The position numbers were made by a program, and so were the translations under genes. DNA of 64,000 nucleotides, from NCBI RefSeq assembly GCF_040686855.1, contig NZ_JBFBOG010000001.1, forward strand, positions 620,001-684,000, read 5' to 3'. The notes under the pieces were generated by a model. The model was not told where the DNA came from, did not search any database, and saw only the letters and a program-made list of their open reading frames with translations. Each line of letters opens with the position of its first letter. Position 1 is the stretch's first letter. The DNA comes from Leifsonia sp040686855. Its GTDB lineage: Bacteria; Actinomycetota; Actinomycetes; Actinomycetales; Microbacteriaceae. Positions 1-8,363 of the stretch are shown piece after piece.

Positions 1-1245
1 TACGCCGACCCCGAGGGGATGGGATGGTGGACGCCGGAGCAATCCGCGGTCTTCGCGTACATCGCACGCACCTGGGCCGGCAGCGGCGACCGGCTGACCG
101 CGGCCGCCGGACAGCTCGCGACCTGGATCGCCGCGGGCATGTCCGAGCCGGAGGCGCAGAAGCACGCTGCACGTGCGGGGGCCGACACCGACGCCGTCTA
201 CGCCCGCGCCCACCAGATGCTGGCCGAGGCGCAGAGCCGCGGGTCCACCGGGGTGCGCGCCGCCGCCGTGGTCGAGCTGGCGGCGTCCGGCCCGGGCCGG
301 GTCCGGGTCGAGCTCACCGTCGACCGCCTCTCGGGCGCCGAATCCCTCGCCCCCGGCGCATCTCCGGTGTCGGTGACGCTCGACGGGGCGGCCTTCGACG
401 ACGGCGGGACGACCGCGACCATCCCATCGGGCACCGATGTCCCCATCGTGCCGAGCGGGACGGCGGCCAGCGTGTCCGTCACCGCCACCGCGACGACGCC
501 CGAGCTCCCGTACGGGCACGGCGTCACCGTCGCCCTTCCGGCCGTCGATGCGCAGGCGGTGCTGATCGCCCGGTCGTCGACCGCGTCCGCCGTCGCCCGC
601 GCCGACGCCGCCGGGCCGTCCCCGCTCCCGTTCCAGCCGCGCGTCGAGACGCGCACGACCGCGCCCGAGGCGCATCCCGGAGCCGAGGTCGCCGACCGCC
701 TCATCGTGAGCGTCGACGAGGGCGACGGGCTTCTGCCGACGTGGGGTGTGCGTGCGACCGCCGACGGATTCGAGCCGGTGACCGCCGTGGTCGAGAGCAC
801 GCTCCACGGTCCGTTCCCGGAGCCGATCGCGGAGTCCGAGTCGGCTCCGGCCGACGGTCCGACGGTCTGCACCGTCGAGACCGTGGTCGATGGCGCCGGC
901 GAGTACACGACTCCGCCGTGCGCGGTCCCCTCCGAGGGCTACTACGTCTGGACGGAACGTATCGACCCCTCGCGGACACCCGAGTCGGAGGGCGGCGCAC
1001 GGGTGAAGCCGTGGACCTCGCGTTTCGGGGTCGCCGAGGAGATCAGCCGGGTGGCCGCCGTCCCCGTGACGCCATCCGTGGCTGAGCCGACCACGAAGGT
1101 GCTGGCGGCGACCGGATCGGACGTCTCGGTCCCGGTGCTCTGGAGTGCCGGCAGCGCGCTGGCGGGGGTCGGGCTGGTCACGAGGGCGCGGCTGCGAGAC
1201 CGCCGCCACCCGCGTCGTGCCCGCTCGACCTGGATGCGGCGGTGA
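1..1245 (+). CDS. Cell-wall-anchored surface protein, 5' end outside window
   Basis: The reading frame is open at the left edge, so the 414 visible residues are the C-terminal part of a longer protein. Near the end is LAATGSD, followed by a hydrophobic stretch (VPVLWSAGSALAGVGLV) and an Arg-rich tail. This is the layout of a sortase substrate, with the LAxTG form used by class E sortases of actinobacteria. The body is Thr/Val/Ala-rich and looks like beta-sandwich modules. Two Cys residues flank a short acidic segment (CTVET and PPCAV) about 100 residues before the anchor. The first visible part (TAAAGQLATWIAAG) faintly recalls thioester-adhesin domains, but that is weak. Role inferred: exported protein covalently attached to peptidoglycan. 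Ligand unknown. Confidence 0.8.
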   Translation, partial: YADPEGMGWWTPEQSAVFAYIARTWAGSGDRLTAAAGQLATWIAAGMSEPEAQKHAARAGADTDAVYARAHQMLAEAQSRGSTGVRAAAVVELAASGPGRVRVELTVDRLSGAESLAPGASPVSVTLDGAAFDDGGTTATIPSGTDVPIVPSGTAASVSVTATATTPELPYGHGVTVALPAVDAQAVLIARSSTASAVARADAAGPSPLPFQPRVETRTTAPEAHPGAEVADRLIVSVDEGDGLLPTWGVRATADGFEPVTAVVESTLHGPFPEPIAESESAPADGPTVCTVETVVDGAGEYTTPPCAVPSEGYYVWTERIDPSRTPESEGGARVKPWTSRFGVAEEISRVAAVPVTPSVAEPTTKVLAATGSDVSVPVLWSAGSALAGVGLVTRARLRDRRHPRRARSTWMRR

Positions 1246-1296
1246 GCGACACCATGCCGACCCTTTCCGGAGCTTCGCAGGCGTCCGCGGCAGGAT

Positions 1297-2142
1297 GTGC
1301 ACGTGCGGAGGAACCCCAGGAACAGGCCCGTCACGGCGCGGGACATCGCGTCGGAGGCGCTGACGCTCGCCGGCGGCGGCCGGGCGCTGCTGCTGCAGAT
1401 CGCGCACCCGGCGGTGGGACGCGGAGTCGTGGAGCACAGCGACTTCGCGACGCGGCTGATGGACCGGTTCGACGGGACCATGCTCTACCTGACAGCCTCG
1501 ATGTTCGGTACGGCCGACGAGCTGCGGGCGATACGCCGCATCGTGAACCGCGCGCACGCTCCGGTGCGCGGAGGCGGCTCGCCGGGGGCGGCCTACAACG
1601 CATACGACCCCGACCTGCAGCTGTGGGTCGCGGCCACGCTCTACCAGACCATGATGGAGCTGCATCGGCGGGTCTTCGGCTCGCTCAGCGACGCGCAGGC
1701 GGACGCGGTCTACCAGGACATGACCAGTGCGCTGTCCAATCTGCAGCTCTCGCCGGACCGATGGCCGGCCACTCGCGACGCGTTCGACGCCTACTGGAGC
1801 GAGCTGGTCGGGACCCTGTCCGTGGACGCGGACGTGCTGGCGGTCTCTCAACAGATCCTCTATCCCGCCGCGATGCCCTGGTGGTTCCGGCCGAGCGCGC
1901 CGCTGCTGCGTCTCGTGACGGCCGGCCTGCTCCCGGGGAACGTTCGTGCTCAGTTCCGTCTGACGTGGAACGAGCGTCGGCAGCGTCGTTTCGACCGACT
2001 GCTCCGGTGGACTCGCATCATCTATCCGCGGCTGCCGCTCCGGCTCCGCCACCTTCCGCGGGATCGCTACCTGGCGAAGCTGCGCCGGACCGTCGGGGGC
2101 ACGGGTTCCACGGCGCCGTCCGGCGCGCGGACGGCCGACTAG
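1297..2142 (+). CDS. Oxygenase MpaB family protein (DUF2236)
   Basis: The 281-residue protein matches the MpaB/DUF2236 family in layout: an N-terminal segment with LLLQIAHPAVGRGVVEHS, a central HRRVFG helix and a YPAAMPWWFRP motif. Family members are haem-binding, membrane-associated oxygenases such as fungal MpaB and Lcp-like rubber oxygenases. The conserved His in IAHPAVG is the kind of residue that contacts haem. The substrate cannot be told. The chosen start is GTG 1297. GTG 1303 is equally possible, because a CAGGAT hexamer lies 6 bases before it and would give a leaderless mRNA as for other genes here. The 3' end overlaps the convergent FUSC gene by 4 bases. Confidence 0.8.
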   Translation: MHVRRNPRNRPVTARDIASEALTLAGGGRALLLQIAHPAVGRGVVEHSDFATRLMDRFDGTMLYLTASMFGTADELRAIRRIVNRAHAPVRGGGSPGAAYNAYDPDLQLWVAATLYQTMMELHRRVFGSLSDAQADAVYQDMTSALSNLQLSPDRWPATRDAFDAYWSELVGTLSVDADVLAVSQQILYPAAMPWWFRPSAPLLRLVTAGLLPGNVRAQFRLTWNERRQRRFDRLLRWTRIIYPRLPLRLRHLPRDRYLAKLRRTVGGTGSTAPSGARTAD

Positions 2143-3185
2143 GCGGAGATTCCCCGGGCGCGTTCGATCCCTCGCGCCAGCAGCACCAGGACGATGCCGA
2201 TCGCCGAACCGAGGACGGTCTCCAGCACCCGATCGACGACGAGCGCGCCGAGCGGGGTGGGGCTCGCCAGGTGCGAGACCGACAGCGCCAGCGGCGTGAT
2301 GAAGACGAGCGCCGCTCCGTAGTGCCGGGCGACCAGGATCTCTGTGAAGAACTGGCAGACCACGATCACCCCGATCACCACCGCGGCGGGAGGCGACCAC
2401 ACCAGGATCAGCGCTGTCACGCCCACGCCCACCACGGTGCCGATGATCCGGTGCAGAGACCGGGAGATCGAGTGCGCGGCTCGCGCCGGAGGGATGACGG
2501 CGACCACGCTGACGATCGCCCAGTACGCATGCCCGAATCCGAAGGCCAGGGCGATGCCCCCGGCGAGAAGCACTCCGACGACGTTCTGGGCGACGGTCAG
2601 CCACACACGCGGGTCACGCAGCGCGGCCAGATCGAGTCCGGGTCGACGGCGGAGCTCGTTCACCAAGCCTGCCCGCACCAGGACGCGCTGCGGGAGGCCG
2701 GGGAGACGGCGGATCGCCCAGCCCGACATGGTCAGGAGCCACGCGAACACCGCGGTTGCCGCTGCCAGGCCGATGCGCGGCAACGCGTCGGCCGCCGGGG
2801 TCGGCACGGCCGCGCAGACGAGGAGCGCGAAGACGAAGAACAGCGCCTGCGGCGGCACGATCTGGAACACCGTGACGAACAGCGTCCCTCCCCCGACGAC
2901 CACGACGAGCGCGAAGGCGGTGAGCAGGAGCGGTTCACCCGCCACCGCGAGGCCGACGCCGGCCGCGATGCTGGCCAGCAGCGCGACGGCGGCGACCGTC
3001 AGCGTCCTGGCCCGGACCCGATAGGGCTCGTTGCGGCCGTACAGCGCAGTGAAAGCGCCGAACGTCGCGTAGGCGGTGAGATCGAGACGACCCACGGCGT
3101 ACAGCACCACCAACGGGACGGCGACGGCGAACGCCGCCCGCAGACCTACCTCAAGGTTCTGCGGGGGCGCGGCGAACGCCCTCAC
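2139..3185 (-). CDS. FUSC family integral membrane protein
   Basis: 348 residues with two blocks of hydrophobic helices separated by a short loop. This is the half-FUSC pattern (PF04632/PF13515-like) of aromatic-acid or small-molecule exporters. Helices occur at roughly residues 15-160 (about five or six) and 195-340. The motif HAYWAIVSVVAVIPP followed by a segment with HRIIGTVVGVG is typical of the C-terminal FUSC domain. The GTG start overlaps the pcrA stop in a GTGA arrangement, so translation is probably coupled to pcrA. The same frame stays open far upstream through pcrA, but that part is an out-of-frame shadow. Substrate unknown. Confidence 0.85.
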   Translation of the reverse strand: MRAFAAPPQNLEVGLRAAFAVAVPLVVLYAVGRLDLTAYATFGAFTALYGRNEPYRVRARTLTVAAVALLASIAAGVGLAVAGEPLLLTAFALVVVVGGGTLFVTVFQIVPPQALFFVFALLVCAAVPTPAADALPRIGLAAATAVFAWLLTMSGWAIRRLPGLPQRVLVRAGLVNELRRRPGLDLAALRDPRVWLTVAQNVVGVLLAGGIALAFGFGHAYWAIVSVVAVIPPARAAHSISRSLHRIIGTVVGVGVTALILVWSPPAAVVIGVIVVCQFFTEILVARHYGAALVFITPLALSVSHLASPTPLGALVVDRVLETVLGSAIGIVLVLLARGIERARGISA

Positions 3186-5722
3186 AGCTTGTCGATCGGA
3201 GCGATCTTGATGAGGAGCTTCTTCGCGCCCACCTTCTCGAACTGCACGTGTGCGACGCGCTTGGCGCCCTGGCCCGTCACGGCCGTCACCCGGCCGTCGC
3301 CGAAGTCGGCGTGCCGGATGCGGTCGCCGGGCTCCAGCTCCAGCTCGCCGTTGTCGCGGACCTTGCCCGTCACGCGGTTCGGCCACTCGGCCTTCGGGCG
3401 CTCCTGGCGGAACGCCGGAGCAGCGAGGGAGTCGTTCCAGCCTCCCGAGCCGCTGCCGGAGCCGGACCCGGCGCCGAGTCCGGGGCGTCGCGCGTTCAGC
3501 GCGCGCGACTGCGTGCCTCCGCGGCCGTTCGCCGAGCCGGGCGACTGGCGCCAGTCGATCAGATCGGCGGGGATCTCTTGCAGGTAACGACTCGGCATCG
3601 CCACGGCGGTCTCGCCGAACTGCGCTCGCGTCATGGCGAGCGACAGGAAGAGCCGCTTCTTGGCACGCGTGATGCCCACGTAGAACAGCCGTCGTTCCTC
3701 CGCCGGGCCGCCGGGCTCGTTGGCCGACATGCGGTGCGGAAGAAGGTCCTCCTCGATGCCTGTGAGGAAGACGGCGTCGTACTCCAGGCCCTTCGCGGTG
3801 TGGAGCGTCATCAGCGAGACAGCGCCGCTGGAGTCGTCGATCTCGTCGGCCGCCGCGACCAGCGACACCTCGGTGAGGAAGTCGACCAGGGTGCCATCCG
3901 GGTTGTTCCGGGCGAACTCGCGGGTGACCGCGACGAGCTCGTCGACGTTCTCGGCGCGCGCCTCGTCCTGCGGGTCGCGGCTGTTGCGCAGCACCTCGAG
4001 GTAGCCGCTGCCGTCGAGAAGGAAGGTCAGCACGTCGGCCACCGGCGAGACGCCCGCGGGATTCGACGGGTCGATCTTGCTCGCCGCTTCGTCGAGCAGA
4101 TTCGACAGCTGCAGGATCGCGTTCGTCACCTTCGGGCCCAGGCCGAGCGAGGCCGCGTCCCGCATGGCGGCGCGGAACGTGAGCCCGTTGTCCTCCGCGT
4201 AGCTCGCCAGCTGCGTCTCGGTCGCCGGACCGATCCCGCGCTTCGGAGTGTTCAGGATGCGCCGGAGCGCGAGCATGTCGCTCGGGTTCGCGACGGTGAT
4301 CAGGTACGCCATCGCGTCCTTGATCTCGGCGCGCTCGTAGAACTTCGTGCCGCCCATCACCTTGTAAGGCAAGGCGGAGCGGATGAAGATCTCCTCCAGC
4401 GCTCGGGTCTGGGCGTTGGTGCGGTAGAACACCGCGATGTCCTTGTACGCCATGCCGGCACTGTGCAGCTTCTCGATCTCGTCGGCGACGAACTGCGCCT
4501 CGTCGTGGCCCGAGTAGCCGGTGTAACCGACGATCTTCTCGCCATCGCCCACCGCGGTCCACAGCTTCTTGTCCTTGCGGTCGAAGTTGTTGGAGATCAC
4601 GGCGTTGGCGGCGCTCAGGATGTTCTGCGTCGAGCGGTAGTTCTGCTCGAGCAGCACCACCTTCGCCCCGGGGAAGTCGCGCTCGAACTCGACGATGTTG
4701 CGGATGTCGGCGCCGCGGAACGCGTAGATCGACTGGTCCGAGTCGCCGACCACGGTCAGCGACGCGGACGGGATGACGCCGGCGGCGTCGCGCAGTGGGC
4801 GGACGTTGCGGCCGTGCGCCTCCAGATCGTCGACGATGTCGGGAGCGACCGGCATCGTGAGTTCGCGGATGAGCGAGTACTGGGCGTGGTTGGTGTCCTG
4901 GTACTCGTCGACCAGGATGTGGCGGAAGCGGCTCTGATAGAGCGCCGCAACGCGCGGGAAGGCGCGGAACAGGAACACGGTCTCGGCGATGAGGTCGTCG
5001 AAGTCGAACGCGTTGGCGCGGCGGAGCTCCCGCGTGTACTGGCGGAAGATCTCGAGGAACATGACCTCTTGCGGGTCGCTGAGGTTCGCGGTGCGTGCGT
5101 GCGTCTCGAGATCGGTCAGCTCGTTCTTCAGCTTGGAGATGCGGTTCGCCGCAGCACCGACGGTGAAGCCGAGGGTGTCGGCGTCGAGCTCCTTGATGAT
5201 GCGCTTCAGGAGTGCGCGGCTGTCGCCCGAGTCGTAGATGGTGAAGCTCGGGGTCTTTCCGATCGTCTCGGCCTCGCGGCGGAGGATGCGGACGCAGGCC
5301 GAGTGGAACGTCGAGATCCACATGCCCTGCGCCTTGCCGCCGAGCAACTGCTCGACGCGCTCGCGCATCTCGTTCGCCGCCTTGTTGGTGAACGTGATCG
5401 CCAGGATCTCGCTCGGCCATGCCTCGCGGCTCTCGATCAGGCCGGCGATGCGGCGGGTGAGCACGCTCGTCTTGCCGGAGCCCGCACCCGCGACGATGAG
5501 CAGCGCCTGCCCGCGGTACTCGGCCGCCTCCCGCTGCTGCGGGTTCAGGCCGGCGAACAGCCGCTCGCTCGGTCCCCAGTGGCCCGACCCGGATCGGCCC
5601 GAACCGGACCCCCCGGAACGCGCCCCGTCGCCGACGGGGGCTGCGCCGTCGCCCTGCCACCCGTCCAGGATGATCGGGACGGAGGAGGGGGTGGTCTGCG
5701 GGGCGTCGGGGAGGCTCGTCAT
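3182..5722 (-). CDS. pcrA: ATP-dependent DNA helicase PcrA/UvrD1
   Basis: An 846-residue superfamily 1A 3'-5' helicase acting in nucleotide excision repair and removal of RecA or stalled complexes from DNA. Visible motifs in order: Q-motif region (LNPQQREAA, about 60), Walker A GAGSGKT (about 80), DEYQDTNH (Walker B, motif II), GDSDQSIYAFRGAD (motif III), QNYRST (motif IV), TAKGLEYDAVF (motif V) and VGITRAKKRL (motif VI). The C-terminal part ends in a Tudor-like segment (GDRIRHADFGDGRV) typical of PcrA, where it contacts RNA polymerase. The first 50 residues are Gly/Ser-rich linker. A TAAAAT hexamer 10 bases before ATG and no ribosome site suggest a very short leader. Confidence 0.96.
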   Translation of the reverse strand: MTSLPDAPQTTPSSVPIILDGWQGDGAAPVGDGARSGGSGSGRSGSGHWGPSERLFAGLNPQQREAAEYRGQALLIVAGAGSGKTSVLTRRIAGLIESREAWPSEILAITFTNKAANEMRERVEQLLGGKAQGMWISTFHSACVRILRREAETIGKTPSFTIYDSGDSRALLKRIIKELDADTLGFTVGAAANRISKLKNELTDLETHARTANLSDPQEVMFLEIFRQYTRELRRANAFDFDDLIAETVFLFRAFPRVAALYQSRFRHILVDEYQDTNHAQYSLIRELTMPVAPDIVDDLEAHGRNVRPLRDAAGVIPSASLTVVGDSDQSIYAFRGADIRNIVEFERDFPGAKVVLLEQNYRSTQNILSAANAVISNNFDRKDKKLWTAVGDGEKIVGYTGYSGHDEAQFVADEIEKLHSAGMAYKDIAVFYRTNAQTRALEEIFIRSALPYKVMGGTKFYERAEIKDAMAYLITVANPSDMLALRRILNTPKRGIGPATETQLASYAEDNGLTFRAAMRDAASLGLGPKVTNAILQLSNLLDEAASKIDPSNPAGVSPVADVLTFLLDGSGYLEVLRNSRDPQDEARAENVDELVAVTREFARNNPDGTLVDFLTEVSLVAAADEIDDSSGAVSLMTLHTAKGLEYDAVFLTGIEEDLLPHRMSANEPGGPAEERRLFYVGITRAKKRLFLSLAMTRAQFGETAVAMPSRYLQEIPADLIDWRQSPGSANGRGGTQSRALNARRPGLGAGSGSGSGSGGWNDSLAAPAFRQERPKAEWPNRVTGKVRDNGELELEPGDRIRHADFGDGRVTAVTGQGAKRVAHVQFEKVGAKKLLIKIAPIDKL

Positions 5723-5732
5723 GTCTCAGACG

Positions 5733-5738
5733 ATTTTA
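5733..5738 (-). promoter_or_regulatory. Putative -10 element of pcrA
   Basis: TAAAAT on the minus strand, 10 bases before the pcrA ATG. A start of transcription about 7 bases further would leave only a few untranslated bases. No clear -35 was found. Confidence 0.4.
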
Positions 5739-5785
5739 GTCGCTGCCACCGTCATTCGTCCGGGAGCGCAGCGTGGACCGTGAGC

Positions 5786-6847
5786 TCAGTGGCCGTCGCG
5801 CACGGCGACAGCCAGATCCGGATGGTCGGCGAAGACCCCGTCCACTCCGGAGTGCAGCAGGATCGAGTAGTACCGCCGCCAGTCACCCCAGTCGGACGCG
5901 GCGCCGCCCGAGCGGAACTTCTCCGGCAGCATGCCGTTCTCGGGCCGCAGCGTCCAGCAGAACACGGCGAGATCGGCCGAGTGCGCGAGGTCGACCAGGT
6001 CCGAGGTGACGGCTCCCACCTCCGCCGCGTCCTCCTCGCCGAACAGGGCGACCGAGACGGACCCGGACGAGAGCACCTGCGTGGTCTCCACGCTGATGCC
6101 GTCGACGCGGTCCGCCGGAGAGGGGGCCGAGCCGAGCGCGTACAACCCGCGCAGGGTGAGATCGGTGTCGTACCCGGGCGCGGACGACCCGAGAGCCGCG
6201 ACGCGATCGGCGGGCGCGCCGGTGTCCTCGAGCAGGTACACCCGCCTCCCCCGGAATCCGCGCTCGTACACCTGGGTGAGGACCGTCCGCTCGAAGCTCT
6301 CGACGACGACCCCCGCGCGATCGGTCCAGCCGGCGTCCGCCAGCTCGGCCGTGAACAGCTCGTCCAGCGGCAGCCCGGCCGCTTCGAAGTACGTCGCGTG
6401 CTTGAGCTCGGCGACCAGCCCGGGGGCCCGGCTGCCGTCGGTGACGCCGTCGATGAGCTCGAGCAGATCGCGCAGGCGGAGCAGCGGGTAGTGGCCGTCG
6501 AAGGTCGAGCTCGCCTGCCGCAGCGCGGGGATGCGCTCCCGCGCGCGGAGGGTGGCGAGCTCGTCCCAGGTGAAGTCCTCGGTGAACCAGCCGGTCAGCG
6601 CGGCGCCGTCCACCTCCTTCGTGGTGCGCCGGTCCGCGAACTCGGACCGGTCCGCGACGTCCGTGGTCCCCGAGATCTCGTTCTCGTGGCGGATGACGAG
6701 CACGCCGTCCTTCGTCGCCACCAGATCCGGCTCGACCGCGTCGGCGCCGAGCCGGAAGGCCAGCTCATACGAGCCGCGAGTGTGCTCCGGCCGGTAGCCC
6801 GGCGCGCCGCGGTGCCCGATGATGACGGGGGCGTTCCGCGGGCGCAT
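5786..6847 (-). CDS. Glycerophosphodiester phosphodiesterase family protein
   Basis: 353 residues of the GDPD TIM-barrel family, which hydrolyses glycerophosphodiesters to glycerol-3-phosphate and an alcohol. The N-terminal catalytic signature is present: GHRGAPGYRPEHT (first His and Glu), EPDLVATKDG (metal-binding Glu and Asp) and VIRHEN (second His). The barrel continues through ELKHATYFEAAG and VVVESF to WTLRPEN. There is no signal peptide, so a cytoplasmic role is likely. At 353 residues it is nearer GlpQ-type than short UgpQ-type enzymes. The product could feed glpD at 31114-33018. A TAGGAT hexamer 6 bases before ATG implies a leaderless transcript. Confidence 0.92.
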   Translation of the reverse strand: MRPRNAPVIIGHRGAPGYRPEHTRGSYELAFRLGADAVEPDLVATKDGVLVIRHENEISGTTDVADRSEFADRRTTKEVDGAALTGWFTEDFTWDELATLRARERIPALRQASSTFDGHYPLLRLRDLLELIDGVTDGSRAPGLVAELKHATYFEAAGLPLDELFTAELADAGWTDRAGVVVESFERTVLTQVYERGFRGRRVYLLEDTGAPADRVAALGSSAPGYDTDLTLRGLYALGSAPSPADRVDGISVETTQVLSSGSVSVALFGEEDAAEVGAVTSDLVDLAHSADLAVFCWTLRPENGMLPEKFRSGGAASDWGDWRRYYSILLHSGVDGVFADHPDLAVAVRDGH

Positions 6848-6853
6848 GGCCCG

Positions 6854-6859
6854 ATCCTA
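6854..6859 (-). promoter_or_regulatory. Putative -10 of a leaderless transcript (GDPD gene)
   Basis: TAGGAT on the minus strand ends 6 bases before the ATG. This places the expected first transcribed base at or next to the start codon. No Shine-Dalgarno sequence lies in between. Confidence 0.5.
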
Positions 6860-6924
6860 GCTGCGACGCGCGAAGCGCCGGGGAAGCCGCGGCGTCACCC
6901 GCCCTCCGGTGCCAGAATCGAGCC

Positions 6925-7467
6925 GTGCCCGCCGAACCCGACGCCCGCTGGACGGAGCCCGCCTCGCGCCTGCCGCTCCGCTGGGGCTCGTACCGGGTCC
7001 GGCTGGCGACGGGACTCGCGATGCTCGTCGTCGGGACGGCGTGCGTCCTCGGCACGACGACGTACAGCCTGACCCTGCTCCTGATCGGCTCGCTGATGCA
7101 GCCGTCCGCGTGGGCGGTGATGCCCTCGACGATCGGCCGACGCGTCGCCGTGGCGCTCCCCGTGCTCGGCTTCACGTGGCTGATGCTCGGCGGCCCCGGG
7201 TTCGCCTGGTGCTACGCCGTGACCCTCGCCGCCTGGCTGCTGGTGCGTCTGCGCCCGCTGCCCGCGTTCGCGGTCCTGGTGCTCCCGATCGGCTGGAGTC
7301 TGGTGATCCCGCTCCTGGTGAAGGACTATCAGGAGGGGTGGATCACCATCCTGACCAGCACCGTGGTCGTCGTGGTCGCCGCCTGGGCGGCCCGATGGAT
7401 CGCCATCCGATTCGATTCATGGCAATCTGTCAGAACTCTCAGAAAAGAACCCCGTAGATTTAGCTGA
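6925..7467 (+). CDS. Hypothetical multi-pass membrane protein
   Basis: I do not recognise a family. The 180 residues form about five hydrophobic helices (roughly 27-45, 47-60, 70-85, 90-115 and 135-158). A polar N-terminus and a basic C-terminal tail (RTLRKEPRRFS) suggest that the tail is cytoplasmic. The GTG start has no ribosome site, but a CAGAAT hexamer sits 6 bases upstream, similar to the leaderless promoters elsewhere in the window. The gene is divergent from the GDPD gene and 38 bases before the Bax-inhibitor gene, so the two plus-strand genes could be co-transcribed. Confidence 0.7.
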   Translation: MPAEPDARWTEPASRLPLRWGSYRVRLATGLAMLVVGTACVLGTTTYSLTLLLIGSLMQPSAWAVMPSTIGRRVAVALPVLGFTWLMLGGPGFAWCYAVTLAAWLLVRLRPLPAFAVLVLPIGWSLVIPLLVKDYQEGWITILTSTVVVVVAAWAARWIAIRFDSWQSVRTLRKEPRRFS

Positions 7468-7505
7468 AGACGACCCGAACGGGTCCCCATACGAACGAGG
7501 AGCTC

Positions 7506-8297
7506 ATGGCACTCAGCAACCCGGCGTTCTCCACGAACCCGGCTTTCTCCAGCAACGGCCAGGCCGCGACCGTGTCGGCGGAGAACCTGGAGCAGATGTA
7601 CCAGGCGCCGTCGGCGACCGCAGCGGACACCGACCGCATGACGGTCGAGGACTCGATCGTCAAGACGGCGATCTGCTTCGTCCTGCTGCTCGCCGGAGCC
7701 GGCGTGGGCTGGTTCGTCCCGGCCCTCGCCATCCCGGCCGCGATCGTCGGCTTCGTGCTCGCACTGGTGAACATCTTCAAGCGCAAGCCGGTCCCGGCCC
7801 TCATCCTCGGCTACTCGGCCGCGCAGGGCATCTTCCTCGGCGCGATCTCGATGTTCTTCGAGTCGCAGTGGTCGGGCATCGTCGTGCAGGCGGTCATCGC
7901 GACCTTCGCCGTCGTCGGCGTGACCCTCGCCCTGTTCGCATCCGGCAAGGTCCGCGCATCGGCGAAGGCCACCAAGGTCTTCCTCGTCGCGATCTTCGGC
8001 TACCTGCTCTACTCGCTCGTCAACCTCGTCCTGATGTGGACCGGCGTCACCCAGGGCACCTTCGGCCTCGACAGCGTCGAGCTGGGCAACACCGGCATCA
8101 AGCTCGGTCTGATCATCGGCATCCTCGTGGTCCTGCTCGGCGCCTACTCCCTGGTGCTCGACTTCGACTTCATCAAGCAGGGCGTCGCCAACCGCGCCCC
8201 CCGCATCTACGGCTGGACCGGCGCCTTCGGCATCATGGTCACCGTCATCTGGCTCTACCTCGAGATCCTGCGGATGCTCGCCATCTCGCGCGACTGA
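7506..8297 (+). CDS. Bax inhibitor-1/YccA family membrane protein
   Basis: 263 residues. A soluble N-terminal tail of about 50 residues (with NPAF twice) precedes seven hydrophobic helices. This is the BI-1/YccA (PF01027/PF12811) layout of pH-sensitive calcium-leak channels or protease modulators. Conserved features are GYSAAQGIFLGAIS in the third helix and the LDFDFIKQGV loop that carries the acidic pair of the family. A clear ribosome site (GAGGAG) lies 5 bases before ATG. The gene ends in a strong terminator shared with the convergent glycoside hydrolase gene. Physiological role in actinobacteria is not settled. Confidence 0.9.
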   Translation: MALSNPAFSTNPAFSSNGQAATVSAENLEQMYQAPSATAADTDRMTVEDSIVKTAICFVLLLAGAGVGWFVPALAIPAAIVGFVLALVNIFKRKPVPALILGYSAAQGIFLGAISMFFESQWSGIVVQAVIATFAVVGVTLALFASGKVRASAKATKVFLVAIFGYLLYSLVNLVLMWTGVTQGTFGLDSVELGNTGIKLGLIIGILVVLLGAYSLVLDFDFIKQGVANRAPRIYGWTGAFGIMVTVIWLYLEILRMLAISRD

Positions 8298-8310
8298 ACC
8301 GCTGACGCGA

Positions 8311-8350
8311 ACGAAGAGGGCCGGGAGCGGAAGCTCCCGGCCCTCTTCGT
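8311..8350. terminator. Bidirectional intrinsic terminator
   Basis: Perfect 18-bp inverted repeat (8311-8328 and 8333-8350) with a GGAA loop, between two convergent genes. There is no long T run, as is usual in GC-rich actinobacteria. Confidence 0.85.
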
Positions 8351-8363
8351 GTCGGCACCCGGC

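Noticed and set aside
3248..7072. Open frame of about 1270 codons on the plus strand, antisense to pcrA and the GDPD gene
   Set aside because: It is the antisense shadow of GC-rich coding DNA: low-complexity Arg/Val/Asp/Glu composition, no domain, and it crosses two well-supported genes and their promoters.
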